From Methylosinus sp. C49 (lineage in GTDB: Bacteria > Pseudomonadota > Alphaproteobacteria > Rhizobiales > Beijerinckiaceae), in the NCBI RefSeq assembly GCF_009936375.1, contig NZ_AP022332.1:372001-436000 (forward strand): a DNA stretch of 64,000 nucleotides. Reading direction: 5' to 3'. Below the pieces are notes generated by a model, which did not search any database, was not told where the DNA came from, and was given only the letters and a program-made list of their open reading frames with translations. This document shows, piece by piece, positions 33,489 through 42,242 of the stretch; the first letter of the stretch is position 1, and the number at the start of each line of letters is the position of its first letter. Made by a program: the position numbers and the translations under genes.

Positions 33489-33917
33489 TCACCCCACCAC
33501 TTCGAGGCCGATGGAACGGGCGGAGCCCTCGATCATCGACGCGGCCGAGTCGACCGACGTCGTGTTGAGGTCCTGCATCTTCTTCTCGGCGATCTCGCGG
33601 ATCTGCGCGCGCGTGACCTTGCCGACGAAGCCGCGGCCCGTCGTCTTGGAGCCGGACTGAATGCCGGCGGCCTTCTTGAGGAAGTAGGAGACCGGCGGCT
33701 GCTTCAGCTCGAAGGTGAAGGAGCGGTCCTGAAAGGCGGTGATGATGACGGGGATGGGCGTCCCCTTCTCCATCTGGCCCGTCTTGGCGTTGAACGCCTT
33801 GCAGAATTCCATGATGTTGAGGCCGCGCTGACCGAGCGCGGGACCGATCGGCGGCGAGGGATTGGCCGCGCCCGCCGGCACTTGCAGCTTGATGTAGCCG
33901 GCGATTTTCTTCGCCAT
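33489..33917 (-). CDS. rplK: 50S ribosomal protein L11
   Basis: The 142-residue protein begins [20 protein letters not shown] and keeps the [22 protein letters not shown] segment and the C-terminal rRNA-binding domain ([20 protein letters not shown] type). It contacts the GTPase-associated centre of 23S rRNA. It is directly followed by rplA. Between it and nusG lie a palindromic repeat pair and a small coiled-coil gene, which is unusual for this cluster. Confidence 0.98.
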   Translation of the reverse strand: MAKKIAGYIKLQVPAGAANPSPPIGPALGQRGLNIMEFCKAFNAKTGQMEKGTPIPVIITAFQDRSFTFELKQPPVSYFLKKAAGIQSGSKTTGRGFVGKVTRAQIREIAEKKMQDLNTTSVDSAASMIEGSARSIGLEVVG

Positions 33918-34061
33918 GTCTCATCTCCAACATTGAGCGGCCCCGGAAGCGCTTCCGCGCCCCGAGCCGCCGGTTGCAGTTCGTGGTCCGACGCGTGATC
34001 CCCCTGGCGACAGGGGCGCGCCCGCCACGGCTTTTTCCTCCCATGGGACGGGAGGATCTCT

Positions 34062-34198
34062 CCTTCTCCCGCTTGCGGGAAAAGGTGGCCCCGCGAAGCG
34101 GGGTCGGATGAGGGTTGTCATCCGAAACCGGCTCGCTTGCAAGAGCCCTCACCCGACTCGACTTCGTCGAGCCACCCTCTCCCGCAAGCGGGAGAGGG
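34062..34198. repeat. Pair of inverted REP-like palindromic elements (upstream of rplK)
   Basis: One unit has CCTTCTCCCGC (34062-34072) with GCGGGAAAAGG (34075-34085), then GGTGGCCCCGC/GCGGGGTC and GGATGAGGG. The second lies in reverse, with CCCTCACCCGACTCG, then CCCTCTCCCGC (34175-34185) and GCGGGAGAGGG (34188-34198). The arrangement copies the one in the rpoB-rpoC gap. These units sit in the rplKA leader or promoter region. Confidence 0.75.
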
Positions 34199-34244
34199 AA
34201 TAAGCGTCATCGGACCGCGAGCCTTCGGGCTTGCCTGCAGCCCG

Positions 34245-34580
34245 TCAATGCCCTTCCGGCGGAAGCCCCACATGCTGCTCGAGTCGGCGCAGGCGCTCCT
34301 CGAACTCCGTAAGCAGCACGCCATGGCCGATCGCCGAGGAATGATATTCCATCACCGCGCGGCGCAGGCCGACGATCGGATCGCCGAGGCGCTTCTCCAA
34401 GCTCAGCATGTCCGAAGCCACATCGGCGCGCAGCGAATTGATCTCGGAACGAACGTCGTCGATGTCGCTCTTCGTCGCCATGACGCTGCGCATGTCCGAA
34501 ACCTCGTCGCGAAGCGCATCGACCTTTCCGTCGATCTTGCGCAGCAGCGCCAAGGTAAAATTTTCGGGCTCCTCGCTCAT
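34245..34580 (-). CDS. Small coiled-coil protein, unknown
   Basis: From ATG 34580 the protein has 111 residues, almost all amphipathic helix with heptad-like repeats (ALLRKIDGKVDALRDEVSDM, RSEINSLRADVASDMLSLEK, FEERLRRLEQHVGLPPEG). It ends with a short proline-containing tail. Such small coiled-coil proteins are common as hypotheticals in Hyphomicrobiales. It stands between nusG and rplK on the same strand, so it may be transcribed with them. The function is unknown. Confidence 0.6.
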   Translation of the reverse strand: MSEEPENFTLALLRKIDGKVDALRDEVSDMRSVMATKSDIDDVRSEINSLRADVASDMLSLEKRLGDPIVGLRRAVMEYHSSAIGHGVLLTEFEERLRRLEQHVGLPPEGH

Positions 34581-34647
34581 CCTGGCTCCGTCGGCAGGCT
34601 CTAAAAAGCGCGCCGTCCCAAATAGCACATGCTCGGCCGCGCCGCCT

Positions 34648-35172
34648 TTAGACCTTCTCCACCTGCGCGAATTCCAGCTCCACCGGCGTCGGCCGTCCGA
34701 AGATGGACACCGCCACCTTGAGGCGCGAGCGGGCGTCGTCGACCTCTTCCACCACGCCGTTGAAGGAGGCGAAGGGGCCGTCGGCGACGCGAACCGTCTC
34801 GCCGATCTCGAAGGAGATGGAGGGCTTGGGACGCTCGACGCCATCGGCCACCTGGCCCTTGATGCGCATCGCCTCCGCCTCGCTGATCGGCATGGGCTTA
34901 TTGTCCGCGCCGAGGAAGCCGGTCACTTTCGGCGTGTTCTTGATGAGCGAGAACACCTGGTCGGAGAGGTCGCATTTCACCAGCACATAGCCGGGGAAGA
35001 ATTTGCGCTCCGAGCTGACCTTGCGGCCGCGGCGCACCTCTATGACCTGCTCGGTCGGCACCAGAATCTCCTCGAACTGATCGGAGAGATTGCGCTGCGC
35101 AGCGCCCTCGCGAATGGAGTCGGCGACCTTCTTCTCGAAGTTCGAATAGGCGTGGACGATATACCAGCGCAT
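34648..35172 (-). CDS. nusG: Transcription termination/antitermination factor NusG
   Basis: The 174-residue protein starts MRWYIVHAYSNFEKKVADSI and has the NGN domain (KFFPGYVLVKCDLSDQVFSL) and the C-terminal KOW domain (GETVRVADGPFASFNGVVEE). NusG links RNA polymerase with Rho and the leading ribosome. It follows secE by 67 bases, as in most bacteria. The open frame upstream of 35172 is not conserved and was left out. Confidence 0.97.
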   Translation of the reverse strand: MRWYIVHAYSNFEKKVADSIREGAAQRNLSDQFEEILVPTEQVIEVRRGRKVSSERKFFPGYVLVKCDLSDQVFSLIKNTPKVTGFLGADNKPMPISEAEAMRIKGQVADGVERPKPSISFEIGETVRVADGPFASFNGVVEEVDDARSRLKVAVSIFGRPTPVELEFAQVEKV

Positions 35173-35239
35173 GCTCACGGCGCGACAAGCTCCAAAATTT
35201 CGCTCTCGACGATCGGCGCGCCGGCGGCTTCCTCGGCCT

Positions 35240-35431
35240 TTACTGGCCGATCCGCAGCAGCATGCCCACGGCGAGTCGCAGCCCCTGATCGACGACGACG
35301 AAGAAAATGCTCGCGGCCAGCACCATGAGGACCACGAGGCCAGAGGTGATGAGGGTCTCGCGGCGGGTCGGCCACACGACCTTGCTCGCTTCCGAGCGCA
35401 CTTCTTGCAGGAACTGAAACGGATTGGCCAT
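35240..35431 (-). CDS. secE: Preprotein translocase subunit SecE
   Basis: The 63-residue protein has the short bacterial SecE form: a basic amphipathic helix (FLQEVRSEASKVVWPTRRET) followed by a single membrane helix (about 30-52). It clamps SecY in the SecYEG channel. It precedes nusG. The tRNA-Trp gene often found just upstream of secE is not present here. Confidence 0.96.
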   Translation of the reverse strand: MANPFQFLQEVRSEASKVVWPTRRETLITSGLVVLMVLAASIFFVVVDQGLRLAVGMLLRIGQ

Positions 35432-35606
35432 GCTTCACCGAGTCGAGATGTTTCACCGAGCCGAGGACCGCGGCCACGGGACTCATCGGGACCGCCACAA
35501 AACAGTCGCGGCGCGAGGCCCCAGGCCACGCGCCACGTATCTCGTGCTTATAATCGAGTAAGGCGGGGCCGCCAAGCGGAAATTCAGGCCCCGGGAAAAC
35601 GCGCTC

Positions 35607-35828
35607 TCACCCGGCCGCCGACGCGCCATCATGCTTGGCGAACCAGGCGCGCGCCTCGTCGCGCGTGCGCTCCAGCTCGCGCAAGGCGCCGTCGAGCTTC
35701 GCCTCGTAATCAGCGAAGCTCTCGCTCGGATCGAAGACATCCGCCGCCAGCGAATATGGAGTTGCGATCTTGAGCTCGGCGCGCAGGCCTTCCTCGGTCT
35801 CCACCGCCGCAAAATAGAATTTCGCCAT
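35607..35828 (-). CDS. Small protein of unknown function
   Basis: The 73-residue protein starts MAKFYFAAVETEEGLRAELK and ends in a charged helix (LDGALRELERTRDEARAWFA). I see no known domain. Its frame and composition look like real coding sequence, and AGGAG lies upstream of ATG 35828. It stands between rsmA and secE on the same strand. Confidence 0.55.
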   Translation of the reverse strand: MAKFYFAAVETEEGLRAELKIATPYSLAADVFDPSESFADYEAKLDGALRELERTRDEARAWFAKHDGASAAG

Positions 35829-35861
35829 TGCTGCCGCTCCTCGAAGATAGGCGCCGCAGAG

Positions 35862-36725
35862 TCAAGATAGGACAGCCAGAGCCTCTGCCAATGCGACGAA
35901 TCCGCCGATGTCGATCTCCTCGGCGCGGCGGGTCTCCTCTATCCCCGCGCGCGCCAGCAGAGCGGCGACGTCGAGGCCCGGCTTCGGCAGTGACTTCAGG
36001 CTCTGGCGCAGCATTTTGCGCCTCTGGCCGAAGGCGGCGCGCGTCACTTGCGACAATAGCTTCGGATCGCAAGGCGGCGGCGAAGCATTGGGAATGAGCT
36101 CCACCACCGAGGACGTCACCTTGGGCGGCGGCGTGAAGGCCGAGGGCGAGAGGTCGAACAGAATGCGCGCGCGCGTCCGCCATCCGCAGAGCACGGCGAG
36201 GCGACCATAATCGGCGCGCTGCGCCGGCGTCGCGACAATGCGCTCGGCGACCTCGCGCTGGAACATCAGCACATAGCGATCGAAGACCGAAGGCCAAGGC
36301 TCCGCCTCGATCCAGCGCGCCAGCAGCTCGGTGGCGATATTATAGGGAAGATTCGCGCAGATGCGCGCCGGTCCGCCGAGCCCGTGCAGCCGCGCCAGCT
36401 CCGCCGGATCGAGCGCCAGCGCGTCGCCCTCTATGATGACGAGGCGGCCTGGATAGCGCGCCTCTATCTCGCGCAGCGCCGGAATGCAGCGCGAGTCGCG
36501 CTCCACCGCGATGACGCGCCCCGCCCCCTCGGCGAGCAGCGCGCGCGTAAGGCCGCCCGGCCCCGGCCCGATCTCGATGATGGTCGCGCCTTCGAGCGGC
36601 CCGGCGGCGCGGGCGATGCGGGCGGTGAGATTAAGATCGAAGAGGAAGTTCTGGCCGAGCGCCTTGCTGGCCATCAGCCCATGGCGCGCGACCACCTCGC
36701 GCAATGGCGGCAGATCGTCGATCAT
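35862..36725 (-). CDS. rsmA: 16S rRNA dimethyladenosine transferase
   Basis: The 287-residue enzyme (also KsgA) dimethylates two adenines in helix 45 of 16S rRNA using SAM. Visible motifs are the SAM-binding [21 protein letters not shown]-type motif II ([11 protein letters not shown]) and the catalytic [18 protein letters not shown] near the start is typical. Its start overlaps the pdxA stop by four bases (ATGA), the usual coupled order pdxA-rsmA in alphaproteobacteria. Confidence 0.97.
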   Translation of the reverse strand: MIDDLPPLREVVARHGLMASKALGQNFLFDLNLTARIARAAGPLEGATIIEIGPGPGGLTRALLAEGAGRVIAVERDSRCIPALREIEARYPGRLVIIEGDALALDPAELARLHGLGGPARICANLPYNIATELLARWIEAEPWPSVFDRYVLMFQREVAERIVATPAQRADYGRLAVLCGWRTRARILFDLSPSAFTPPPKVTSSVVELIPNASPPPCDPKLLSQVTRAAFGQRRKMLRQSLKSLPKPGLDVAALLARAGIEETRRAEEIDIGGFVALAEALAVLS

Positions 36726-37723
36726 CGCGCCGTCATTCGATCGGCGAGGCGGATCGCCTCTATGACGCTCGTTGCCTCGGCGACGCCCTTGCCGGCAATG
36801 TCGAAAGCCGTGCCATGGTCCGGCGATGTGCGCACGAAGGGCAGGCCGAGCGTGACATTGACGCCGCGATCGAAGGCCAACGTCTTGATCGGAATCAGCG
36901 CCTGATCATGCGTCGGGCAGATGGCGACGTCATAGCGCGCGCGGGCGGCGGCGTGGAACATCGTATCGGCCGGATGCGGGCCCGTGGCGTCTATCCCCCG
37001 CGCGCGCAGCTCGGCGACGGCGGGGACGATCACGTCTATCTCCTCGCGGCCCATGGCGCCGCTCTCGCCGGCGTGCGGATTGAGCCCGGCGAAAGCGAGG
37101 CGCGGCGAAGCGAGGCCGAAGCGGGCGGTAAGATCGGCGGCGACGATCACGCCCGTCTCCACCAGCAGCGCGCGGGTCAGCAGGCGCGGAACCTCGGCGA
37201 GCGCCACATGGATCGTCGCCGGAACGACGGCGAGCTCCTCGGCGTAGAGCATCATCACCGGGCGGAAGGGGCGGCCGAACCGCCGCTCCGCCAGCGCAGC
37301 GAGAAACTCCGTATGGCCCGGATGCGCGAATCCGGCGGCGTAGAGCACATTTTTGGCGATCGGATTGGTGACGAGCGCGCGCGCTTTCCCCTCCGCGACC
37401 AGCTCGACGGCTCGCTCTATGGAGAGGATCGTCGCCGCGGCGTCGGCAGGCTCAGGCGCGCCCGGAGCGCCACGAACCGAAAGCCCGAGCGGGACGACCG
37501 GGAGAGCGGCGTCGAAGACCGCCGCCGCCTCGTCCGGCGCGACCACGCGCAGCGCGATCTCGAGCCCGAGCGCCGCCGCCGTCCGCGCCAGCTGCGCCGG
37601 ATCGGCGAGCACGAAGAAAGGCGGCAGAGCCCGCGTCTTGCGCGCGGCATAGGCCTTCAGCGTCAGCTCCGGGCCGATGCCGGAAGGGTCGCCCTGGGTG
37701 AGCGCGAGGGGAAGCGTGGTCAA
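36722..37723 (-). CDS. pdxA: 4-hydroxythreonine-4-phosphate dehydrogenase
   Basis: The enzyme of vitamin B6 synthesis oxidises 4-phosphohydroxy-threonine. Motifs visible are [12 protein letters not shown], the metal-binding HPGHTEFLA and the [12 protein letters not shown] and PHPADTMFH segments. I place the start at TTG 37723 (333 residues), directly before [12 protein letters not shown]; the longer frame to 37813 is Arg-rich and not conserved. It is translationally coupled to rsmA. Confidence 0.93.
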   Translation of the reverse strand: MTTLPLALTQGDPSGIGPELTLKAYAARKTRALPPFFVLADPAQLARTAAALGLEIALRVVAPDEAAAVFDAALPVVPLGLSVRGAPGAPEPADAAATILSIERAVELVAEGKARALVTNPIAKNVLYAAGFAHPGHTEFLAALAERRFGRPFRPVMMLYAEELAVVPATIHVALAEVPRLLTRALLVETGVIVAADLTARFGLASPRLAFAGLNPHAGESGAMGREEIDVIVPAVAELRARGIDATGPHPADTMFHAAARARYDVAICPTHDQALIPIKTLAFDRGVNVTLGLPFVRTSPDHGTAFDIAGKGVAEATSVIEAIRLADRMTAR

Positions 37724-37795
37724 TCTGTCGTCCCGAGTCTTGCGCGGGCGAAACCTTCCCGCTGTCGTGTCAATCGAGAGGCAAGTCGTTTCCCG

Positions 37796-37962
37796 ACGAT
37801 CGGCGCTCGGCATGAGCCGCCTCGAGAATCGTCACGACGTCCCGGCCTTCGAGCTACCGATAAATCACGACGAAAGGCGAAACCACCCCGATCCGTCCAA
37901 TGCGCTTCTTGGACTGTCGCCCGCGGGATGGTCGGCGATCCGCTGGTAGAGGGTCTCGAAGA
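37796..37962 (-). pseudogene. ParE/RelE-type toxin remnant
   Basis: Two pieces on the minus strand in different frames resemble the C-terminal half of ParE/RelE toxins: FETLYQRIADHPAG near 37962-37925, and a later piece reading RIGVVSPFVVIYR (then a stop) and LEGRDVVTILEAAHAERR. The latter imitates the FxVxYR...VxILxxxHxxR pattern at the end of such toxins. A frameshift and a stop separate them, and no start region remains. This is a decayed toxin gene at best. Confidence 0.35.
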
Positions 37963-38060
37963 GGCTGCGGTCCCTCGCCGATGGTCGGAGGTGCGGCGGC
38001 GATTTCGTCGCGCCCCGGCGGCGGGTTTTGACCCCAAGCGGACCTCGTGCCGTCTCCCCC

Positions 38061-38252
38061 TCAATCGGGATTATGGCTGCTATCGTCGCCAAAGGTGTAA
38101 TTGTCGCCTGAGGCGTAATTGCTGGTGTCATGCTGAGTTAGGCCTCCGTCGCTTCGACGTTCCGGCGGGCGCCGGAACGCGAACCAGAAGACGCCTCCCA
38201 CAATCGCGAGGCCAACAACCGCACCCAAAGTGCTTCCCAACCATCCAGCCAC
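38061..38252 (-). CDS. Very small single-helix membrane protein (GTG start)
   Basis: The 63-residue frame starts on GTG at 38252, seven bases after GAGGAGA, a convincing ribosome site. It has one membrane helix (about 5-27) followed by a polar, Asn/Ser/Asp-rich tail (TSNYASGDNYTFGDDSSHN). No family is known to me. Confidence 0.5.
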   Translation of the reverse strand: MAGWLGSTLGAVVGLAIVGGVFWFAFRRPPERRSDGGLTQHDTSNYASGDNYTFGDDSSHNPD

Positions 38253-38326
38253 GTCTAAATCTCCTCTATGTGAATTCGTAAAAATCTTGACTTATGGACG
38301 GGATTGTCAAGAGTGGTTGGCGGAAT

Positions 38327-38662
38327 CTATTTGCTCGATTTAAAGAGCCGACGCTGTGCAGCGTTTATGCTCGAATGTTCGAAATCTACCTCGCGTTTTG
38401 ACGACGGAAGATGTTTTCGCTTATCGAACCATCCGTAAAAAAGTGTGCCATGGATGCCGAAGGCGTCACGTTTTAAGATGGGCCGATCCCACATTGGTTC
38501 GACCACGGCCCGCGCTCGTATCTCTCCCAGGCGAGCGAATAAGTCCTCGGCGAGTTCAATATCACGACAATCTGGAAATATTGCCTCGAATTCAGCATCT
38601 GTAGCTTGGAAAATGCTGAATGTAGCATTATCTGCGCCGTCAATAATTTGAATGTTTTTCAT
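38327..38662 (-). CDS. Protein of unknown function
   Basis: The 111-residue acidic protein (MKNIQIIDGADNATFSIFQA ...) contains an EFEAIFPDCRDIELAEDLFAR segment and GIHGTLFYGWFDKRK. No domain is recognised. The tail with KREVDFEHSSINAAQRRLF is basic. The AT content is higher than in core genes, and it lies near toxin and IS relics, which fits horizontally acquired DNA. Confidence 0.5.
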   Translation of the reverse strand: MKNIQIIDGADNATFSIFQATDAEFEAIFPDCRDIELAEDLFARLGEIRARAVVEPMWDRPILKRDAFGIHGTLFYGWFDKRKHLPSSKREVDFEHSSINAAQRRLFKSSK

Positions 38663-38912
38663 TTATTGCTCCCCATTTGAACTGAAAGCTTTGCCGTCTA
38701 CATTTCTCGATTTTCGGGACGGGCTCACCACATCATCAATATACAAATATTGATGATAAGTCGACGTTTTGTGAGCTTGAATAGGAAGAGTGGACGGCAC
38801 GGCGTCCCGCCTCGCCCATAAGCGGCAACTATGGACCTTCGGGCGCATGACCCCTCCTGGCGCGACTCGGGAACCGCCAAGCGCAACCTAATGCGGACAC
38901 AATGGATGAAAA

Positions 38913-39230
38913 GTGATGGAAATTACAGTGATACAGACCATCGATAGGATGCGTCTGGCGAACCGCCAGGAGTTGTTGACGCTCCTTGCGACGGCGATCA
39001 CGGAAATGACCATTTCTGCTCGCGCGCACTATGATGTTGACGATTCCGTCAGCCATCTACGTCAGACGAATGAAGCGATTCACCGCCTAGCTGGCCATCT
39101 ACGCGATCTCTGCGACCCAAACGAAACACTCAGTGAAAGCCGTGCAGCGGGGATCGGCGGACAATTCACTCTCCTTCCCCCCTCCGCCATTACTCGAATT
39201 TTAAATTCGGCTAATACCAATCCTCACTGA
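38913..39230 (+). CDS. Protein of unknown function next to an IS remnant
   Basis: The 105-residue protein (MMEITVIQTIDRMRLANRQE ...) is mostly helical, with a REGION like LLTLLATAITEMTISARAHY and HRLAGHLRDLCDP. The stop at 39228-39230 abuts the end of the IS630-type transposase frame on the other strand, so the element may have changed the 3' end of this gene. The family is unknown. Confidence 0.45.
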   Translation: MMEITVIQTIDRMRLANRQELLTLLATAITEMTISARAHYDVDDSVSHLRQTNEAIHRLAGHLRDLCDPNETLSESRAAGIGGQFTLLPPSAITRILNSANTNPH

Positions 39231-39958
39231 TCAAAACCCATGCGCCCAATCGCGCAACCCGATGGACATGATGCGCCACGGTTGGTCGATGAGCTTGTTC
39301 CAGGCGGCGCAACAATGGTCGACGATATCGTCGTAGGATTTGAAGACGCGGTTGGACAGCCAGTTCTCGCGCAAAAACTGCCAGACGTTTTCGGCCGGAT
39401 TCAGCTCTGGGCATTTCGCCGGCAAGGGAACGAGCGTGATGTTGGACGGAACGACCAGCTTGTCGGTCATGTGCCAGCCGGCGCGGTCGACGATGAGAGC
39501 GGCGTGGGCGCCTGGCGCGACAGCTTTGCTGATTTCGACGAGGAGAAGATTCATCGCGTAGGTGTTGCAGGCGGGGAGCACCAGCGCCGCGCCCTTGCCG
39601 TCCTTTGGACAGACGGCGCCGAAGATGTAGGTCGAGGCGGTGCGCTGATCGTGGGGCGCGCTCGGCCGCGATCCACGTTTCGCCCATCGGCGCGTGATCT
39701 TGTTTTTCTGGCCGATGCGCGCCTCGTCCTCGAACCAGATTTCTATTTTGTCGGAGGCGACACGCTTTTCGCGCGCGATTTCCTCCAGACGAGCTGGGAA
39801 ACTTTTTTAAAATCCTCGATAGCGCCTTCGGCCTGCGCGTGATGACGCGGCCGCGCCGACAGCTTGCGATAGCCCATTTTGCGCAGCTCGCGGCTCATGG
39901 TCTGTTCCGAGACGAGGCTATGACGCAGCACCGCATCCGACGACGAGCAATTGCACAA
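39231..39958 (-). mobile_element. IS630-type transposase, 5'-truncated, with frameshift site
   Basis: The frame 39231-39581 has the IS630 DDE end (KCPELNPAENVWQFLREN, SIGLRDWAHGF). The upstream part read in the next frame has EIWFEDEARIGQKNKITRRW and TASTYIFGAVCPKDGKG. The frame at 39743-39958 gives TMSRELRKMGYRKLSARPRH. The frames join at a run of A residues (TTTTAAAAAAG); a -1 slip there restores DFKKSFPARLEE, which fits the programmed frameshifting known in this IS family. The N-terminal helix-turn-helix region beyond about 39958 is missing, so the copy is probably dead. Confidence 0.8.
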
Positions 39959-40057
39959 ATAGCGGAGGCCCGATGCGTTTACTGGTCTCCGTGATCAGAA
40001 GTAGAAGTCCCTTCAAATTCTAGATAGAAGCCGCCCCGAAAGCCTGTCTCGGTCTCT

Positions 40058-41185
40058 TCACTTCGCGGACGCGCGCCGCTCGGATGAGAAGCGGCCATAG
40101 CCGAAGGAGCGTCGATTGGCCTCGACGGCGAGCAACTCGTCGATGGCCTCGTCGTCGAGATCATAGCTGAACGCGTCATGATAGGCGCGGCGCACCGCCG
40201 CGCGCATATCGCCCGCATCGACGCCTGGATGCAGCAGCTCGGCCAGCCATCGCACGAGCAGCGGATCGAACACGGGCGCGAGAAAACTCGGGAAATCCGG
40301 CATGCGATAGACTTTGCCGGCGCGAACCGCGCGGAGCAGCCGCCAGGCGGGATCGTCGAGGAAAGCGCGCGGCTCGAGCGGCACAGGAAAGGCCTGCAGC
40401 AAAACGACGTCCGGATCGAAAAGCGCCAGCTGCTCGAGCGAGAAAGTCGCGGTCGCCGCGCCGACACGCGCGACATTGACGCCGCGCACGAGATCAAGCC
40501 GCTCATTGAGATAATATTTCGATCCCCCGACCCAGCTTTTCGCGGAATTGGCCACGACGGCGAGCACGCTCACGGGCTTTTCGTCGCCGCGCAGGCTCGC
40601 CGCGATCGCCGCCATATCCGCGTCATAACGCGCGAGAGTGGGGCCGACGATCGCCGAAGCCCCGCAGAGTTCCGCCATTTTGCGCCACAGCGCGATTTCG
40701 CTCCGCATGAGCGGAAAACTGTTCTGGAAGGCGACGAATTCGAAGGCAGGCGCTTTTTCGAAAATGCGGAACTGCACCGCCCAACCGAGAGCCGCGTCCG
40801 GCGACAGCTTCAACGTCTCCTCGAAATTCGGAATGTCGAAGCCGCCGACCCGAGCGAGCCCCCTCGCCTGCGGAAATATCCGATCGAGAAGGCCAGCTCT
40901 TATCGACGACAGGCCGAGCTCGCTCGCGCCGACCACTCTGTCGAGACTGTGAGTCAATGACAGAAAGGCCGGTAGAATATTGGCGGTGAAGACTAAGCGG
41001 CGCGGCGGCGCGGAAAAATCATGCGCGCGGCCCAGCATGTCGACATAGGGCGATGTCGAAGCGCTCGTGGCTTTCGGCCGGACCTTCGGCGCGAGCAATC
41101 CGATGACGAGAGCGAGCCCGCAAGCGACGGCGAAGCCGGCGCTTTGCAGGCGACCGTCACCGCCTCTCGATCGCCGATGGCGCAT
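40058..41185 (-). CDS. Periplasmic metal-chelate/cofactor-binding protein (FepB/BtuF-type)
   Basis: The 375-residue protein has an N-terminal signal or anchor (about 15-32) and then the two-lobed class III binding protein pattern (PF01497 type): GRAHDFSAPPRRLVFTANIL, VVGASELGLSS, GGFDIPNFEETLKLSPDAAL, and WRLLRAVRAGKVYRM near the end. Such proteins hand siderophores, haem or cobalamin to an FecCD-type permease. The gene starts one base after the radical SAM stop, so it is the last gene of the leftward operon. The permease and ATPase lie in the divergent operon. The ligand is unknown. Confidence 0.8.
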   Translation of the reverse strand: MRHRRSRGGDGRLQSAGFAVACGLALVIGLLAPKVRPKATSASTSPYVDMLGRAHDFSAPPRRLVFTANILPAFLSLTHSLDRVVGASELGLSSIRAGLLDRIFPQARGLARVGGFDIPNFEETLKLSPDAALGWAVQFRIFEKAPAFEFVAFQNSFPLMRSEIALWRKMAELCGASAIVGPTLARYDADMAAIAASLRGDEKPVSVLAVVANSAKSWVGGSKYYLNERLDLVRGVNVARVGAATATFSLEQLALFDPDVVLLQAFPVPLEPRAFLDDPAWRLLRAVRAGKVYRMPDFPSFLAPVFDPLLVRWLAELLHPGVDAGDMRAAVRRAYHDAFSYDLDDEAIDELLAVEANRRSFGYGRFSSERRASAK

Positions 41186-41186
41186 C

Positions 41187-42224
41187 TCAATTGCCCATTT
41201 GCAGATGGGTGAGCTGACGCTCGAAATCGGTCGGATGTTCCGCGAGATGGAGATCGAGCCATTTCATCTCCATGCAGCGCTGGAGCGGATAGATCTTCGT
41301 CCCGTCCCGATCGCCGTAGCGATCGCATAATTCCATGAGCGATGGAATGGCGGCATAGGCGGCGCGCGTGCGCGTCCGGTAATCGTGGACGATCGCCGCG
41401 GCGCTCATGTTCTCCAGCGCATCGATATTGTCGTCATCGACATTGATGATGAGATCGAATTCGCGCGGCTCCGCCGCCTCCGACCGAATGCGCTCGATCC
41501 ATTCGCGCTCGGATCGCCAGACCTCGTCGCGCATCGACCCTTCCGGTAGAGACTCGAGCCATTTGCGGAGGGCGTCGCGCGTCCTCTCGTCGATCCGCTC
41601 GTCCTCGTGCCGCACGCCCCAGCCGAAATAGAAGAATGGGCACAGATAGCGCCACCCGCCGGGGTTTTGCGGCAGCCGATCCAATCGCGCATTGAGCGCG
41701 GGCAGATCGGCGAGCGTGCTCGTGGCGACGAAGAGCCGCGCGCCGAGCGCCATGCCGAGCGCGCCCGCCACCTCGAGCGTCGACATGATGAGATCGAAAT
41801 TGCCGCGCCTGCCGTTCCAATGATCGTGAACCGCGCCGACGCCGGCGAGCGAGGCATGTACCGTCTTGCAGCCGAACGCCTGTCGCTCGAGCAGCCAGTC
41901 GCGCAGATCGTCCCTGCTCCGCTCGCGCAGGCCGCCGAGCGTGATGCCCGAAAGAGGCGGATAGCGCCTCGGAAAGCGCCGATCCAGCGCCTGGATGAGC
42001 TCGAGCGTCGCACGATCATAATCGGAGGTGTAGTTGAGCACATAGCCGACGGAAGCGGCCTCCTTGTTCTGTTCCTCCCATTCGAGCAGCCGCTCGACGA
42101 CTCTGGAGAAGCGCGCCGAATCCATACGGGCGAGCGTCTTGTCGCCCATTAGGCAATATTTGCAGCTATGAGCGCATGGAAAGAGCTTCGCATGCACATG
42201 TATGGACTGGCGTCGCATCGTCAT
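41187..42224 (-). CDS. Radical SAM protein of the uptake locus
   Basis: The 345-residue protein has the radical SAM motif CAHSCKYC (C17, C21, C24), which binds the [4Fe-4S] cluster that cleaves SAM. It is followed by a TIM-barrel-like order (SVGYVLNYTSDY, LSGITLGGLRER, KTVHASLAGVGA). A further cysteine lies in the C-terminal PLQRCMEMKWLDLH. It resembles neither NifB nor the common SPASM or cobalamin-binding types that I can recognise. The start lies 18 bases after the TonB receptor stop. Its presence between a receptor and a binding protein suggests that it makes or modifies the transported compound or activates a partner; this is inference. Confidence 0.75.
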   Translation of the reverse strand: MTMRRQSIHVHAKLFPCAHSCKYCLMGDKTLARMDSARFSRVVERLLEWEEQNKEAASVGYVLNYTSDYDRATLELIQALDRRFPRRYPPLSGITLGGLRERSRDDLRDWLLERQAFGCKTVHASLAGVGAVHDHWNGRRGNFDLIMSTLEVAGALGMALGARLFVATSTLADLPALNARLDRLPQNPGGWRYLCPFFYFGWGVRHEDERIDERTRDALRKWLESLPEGSMRDEVWRSEREWIERIRSEAAEPREFDLIINVDDDNIDALENMSAAAIVHDYRTRTRAAYAAIPSLMELCDRYGDRDGTKIYPLQRCMEMKWLDLHLAEHPTDFERQLTHLQMGN

Positions 42225-42242
42225 GCGTCCATCTTTCCCGCG

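Noticed and set aside
38663-38848. A 61-residue minus-strand frame upstream of the 38327-38662 gene
   Set aside because: It has no ribosome site, no family likeness and irregular codon use. The 250-base gap is more likely non-coding.
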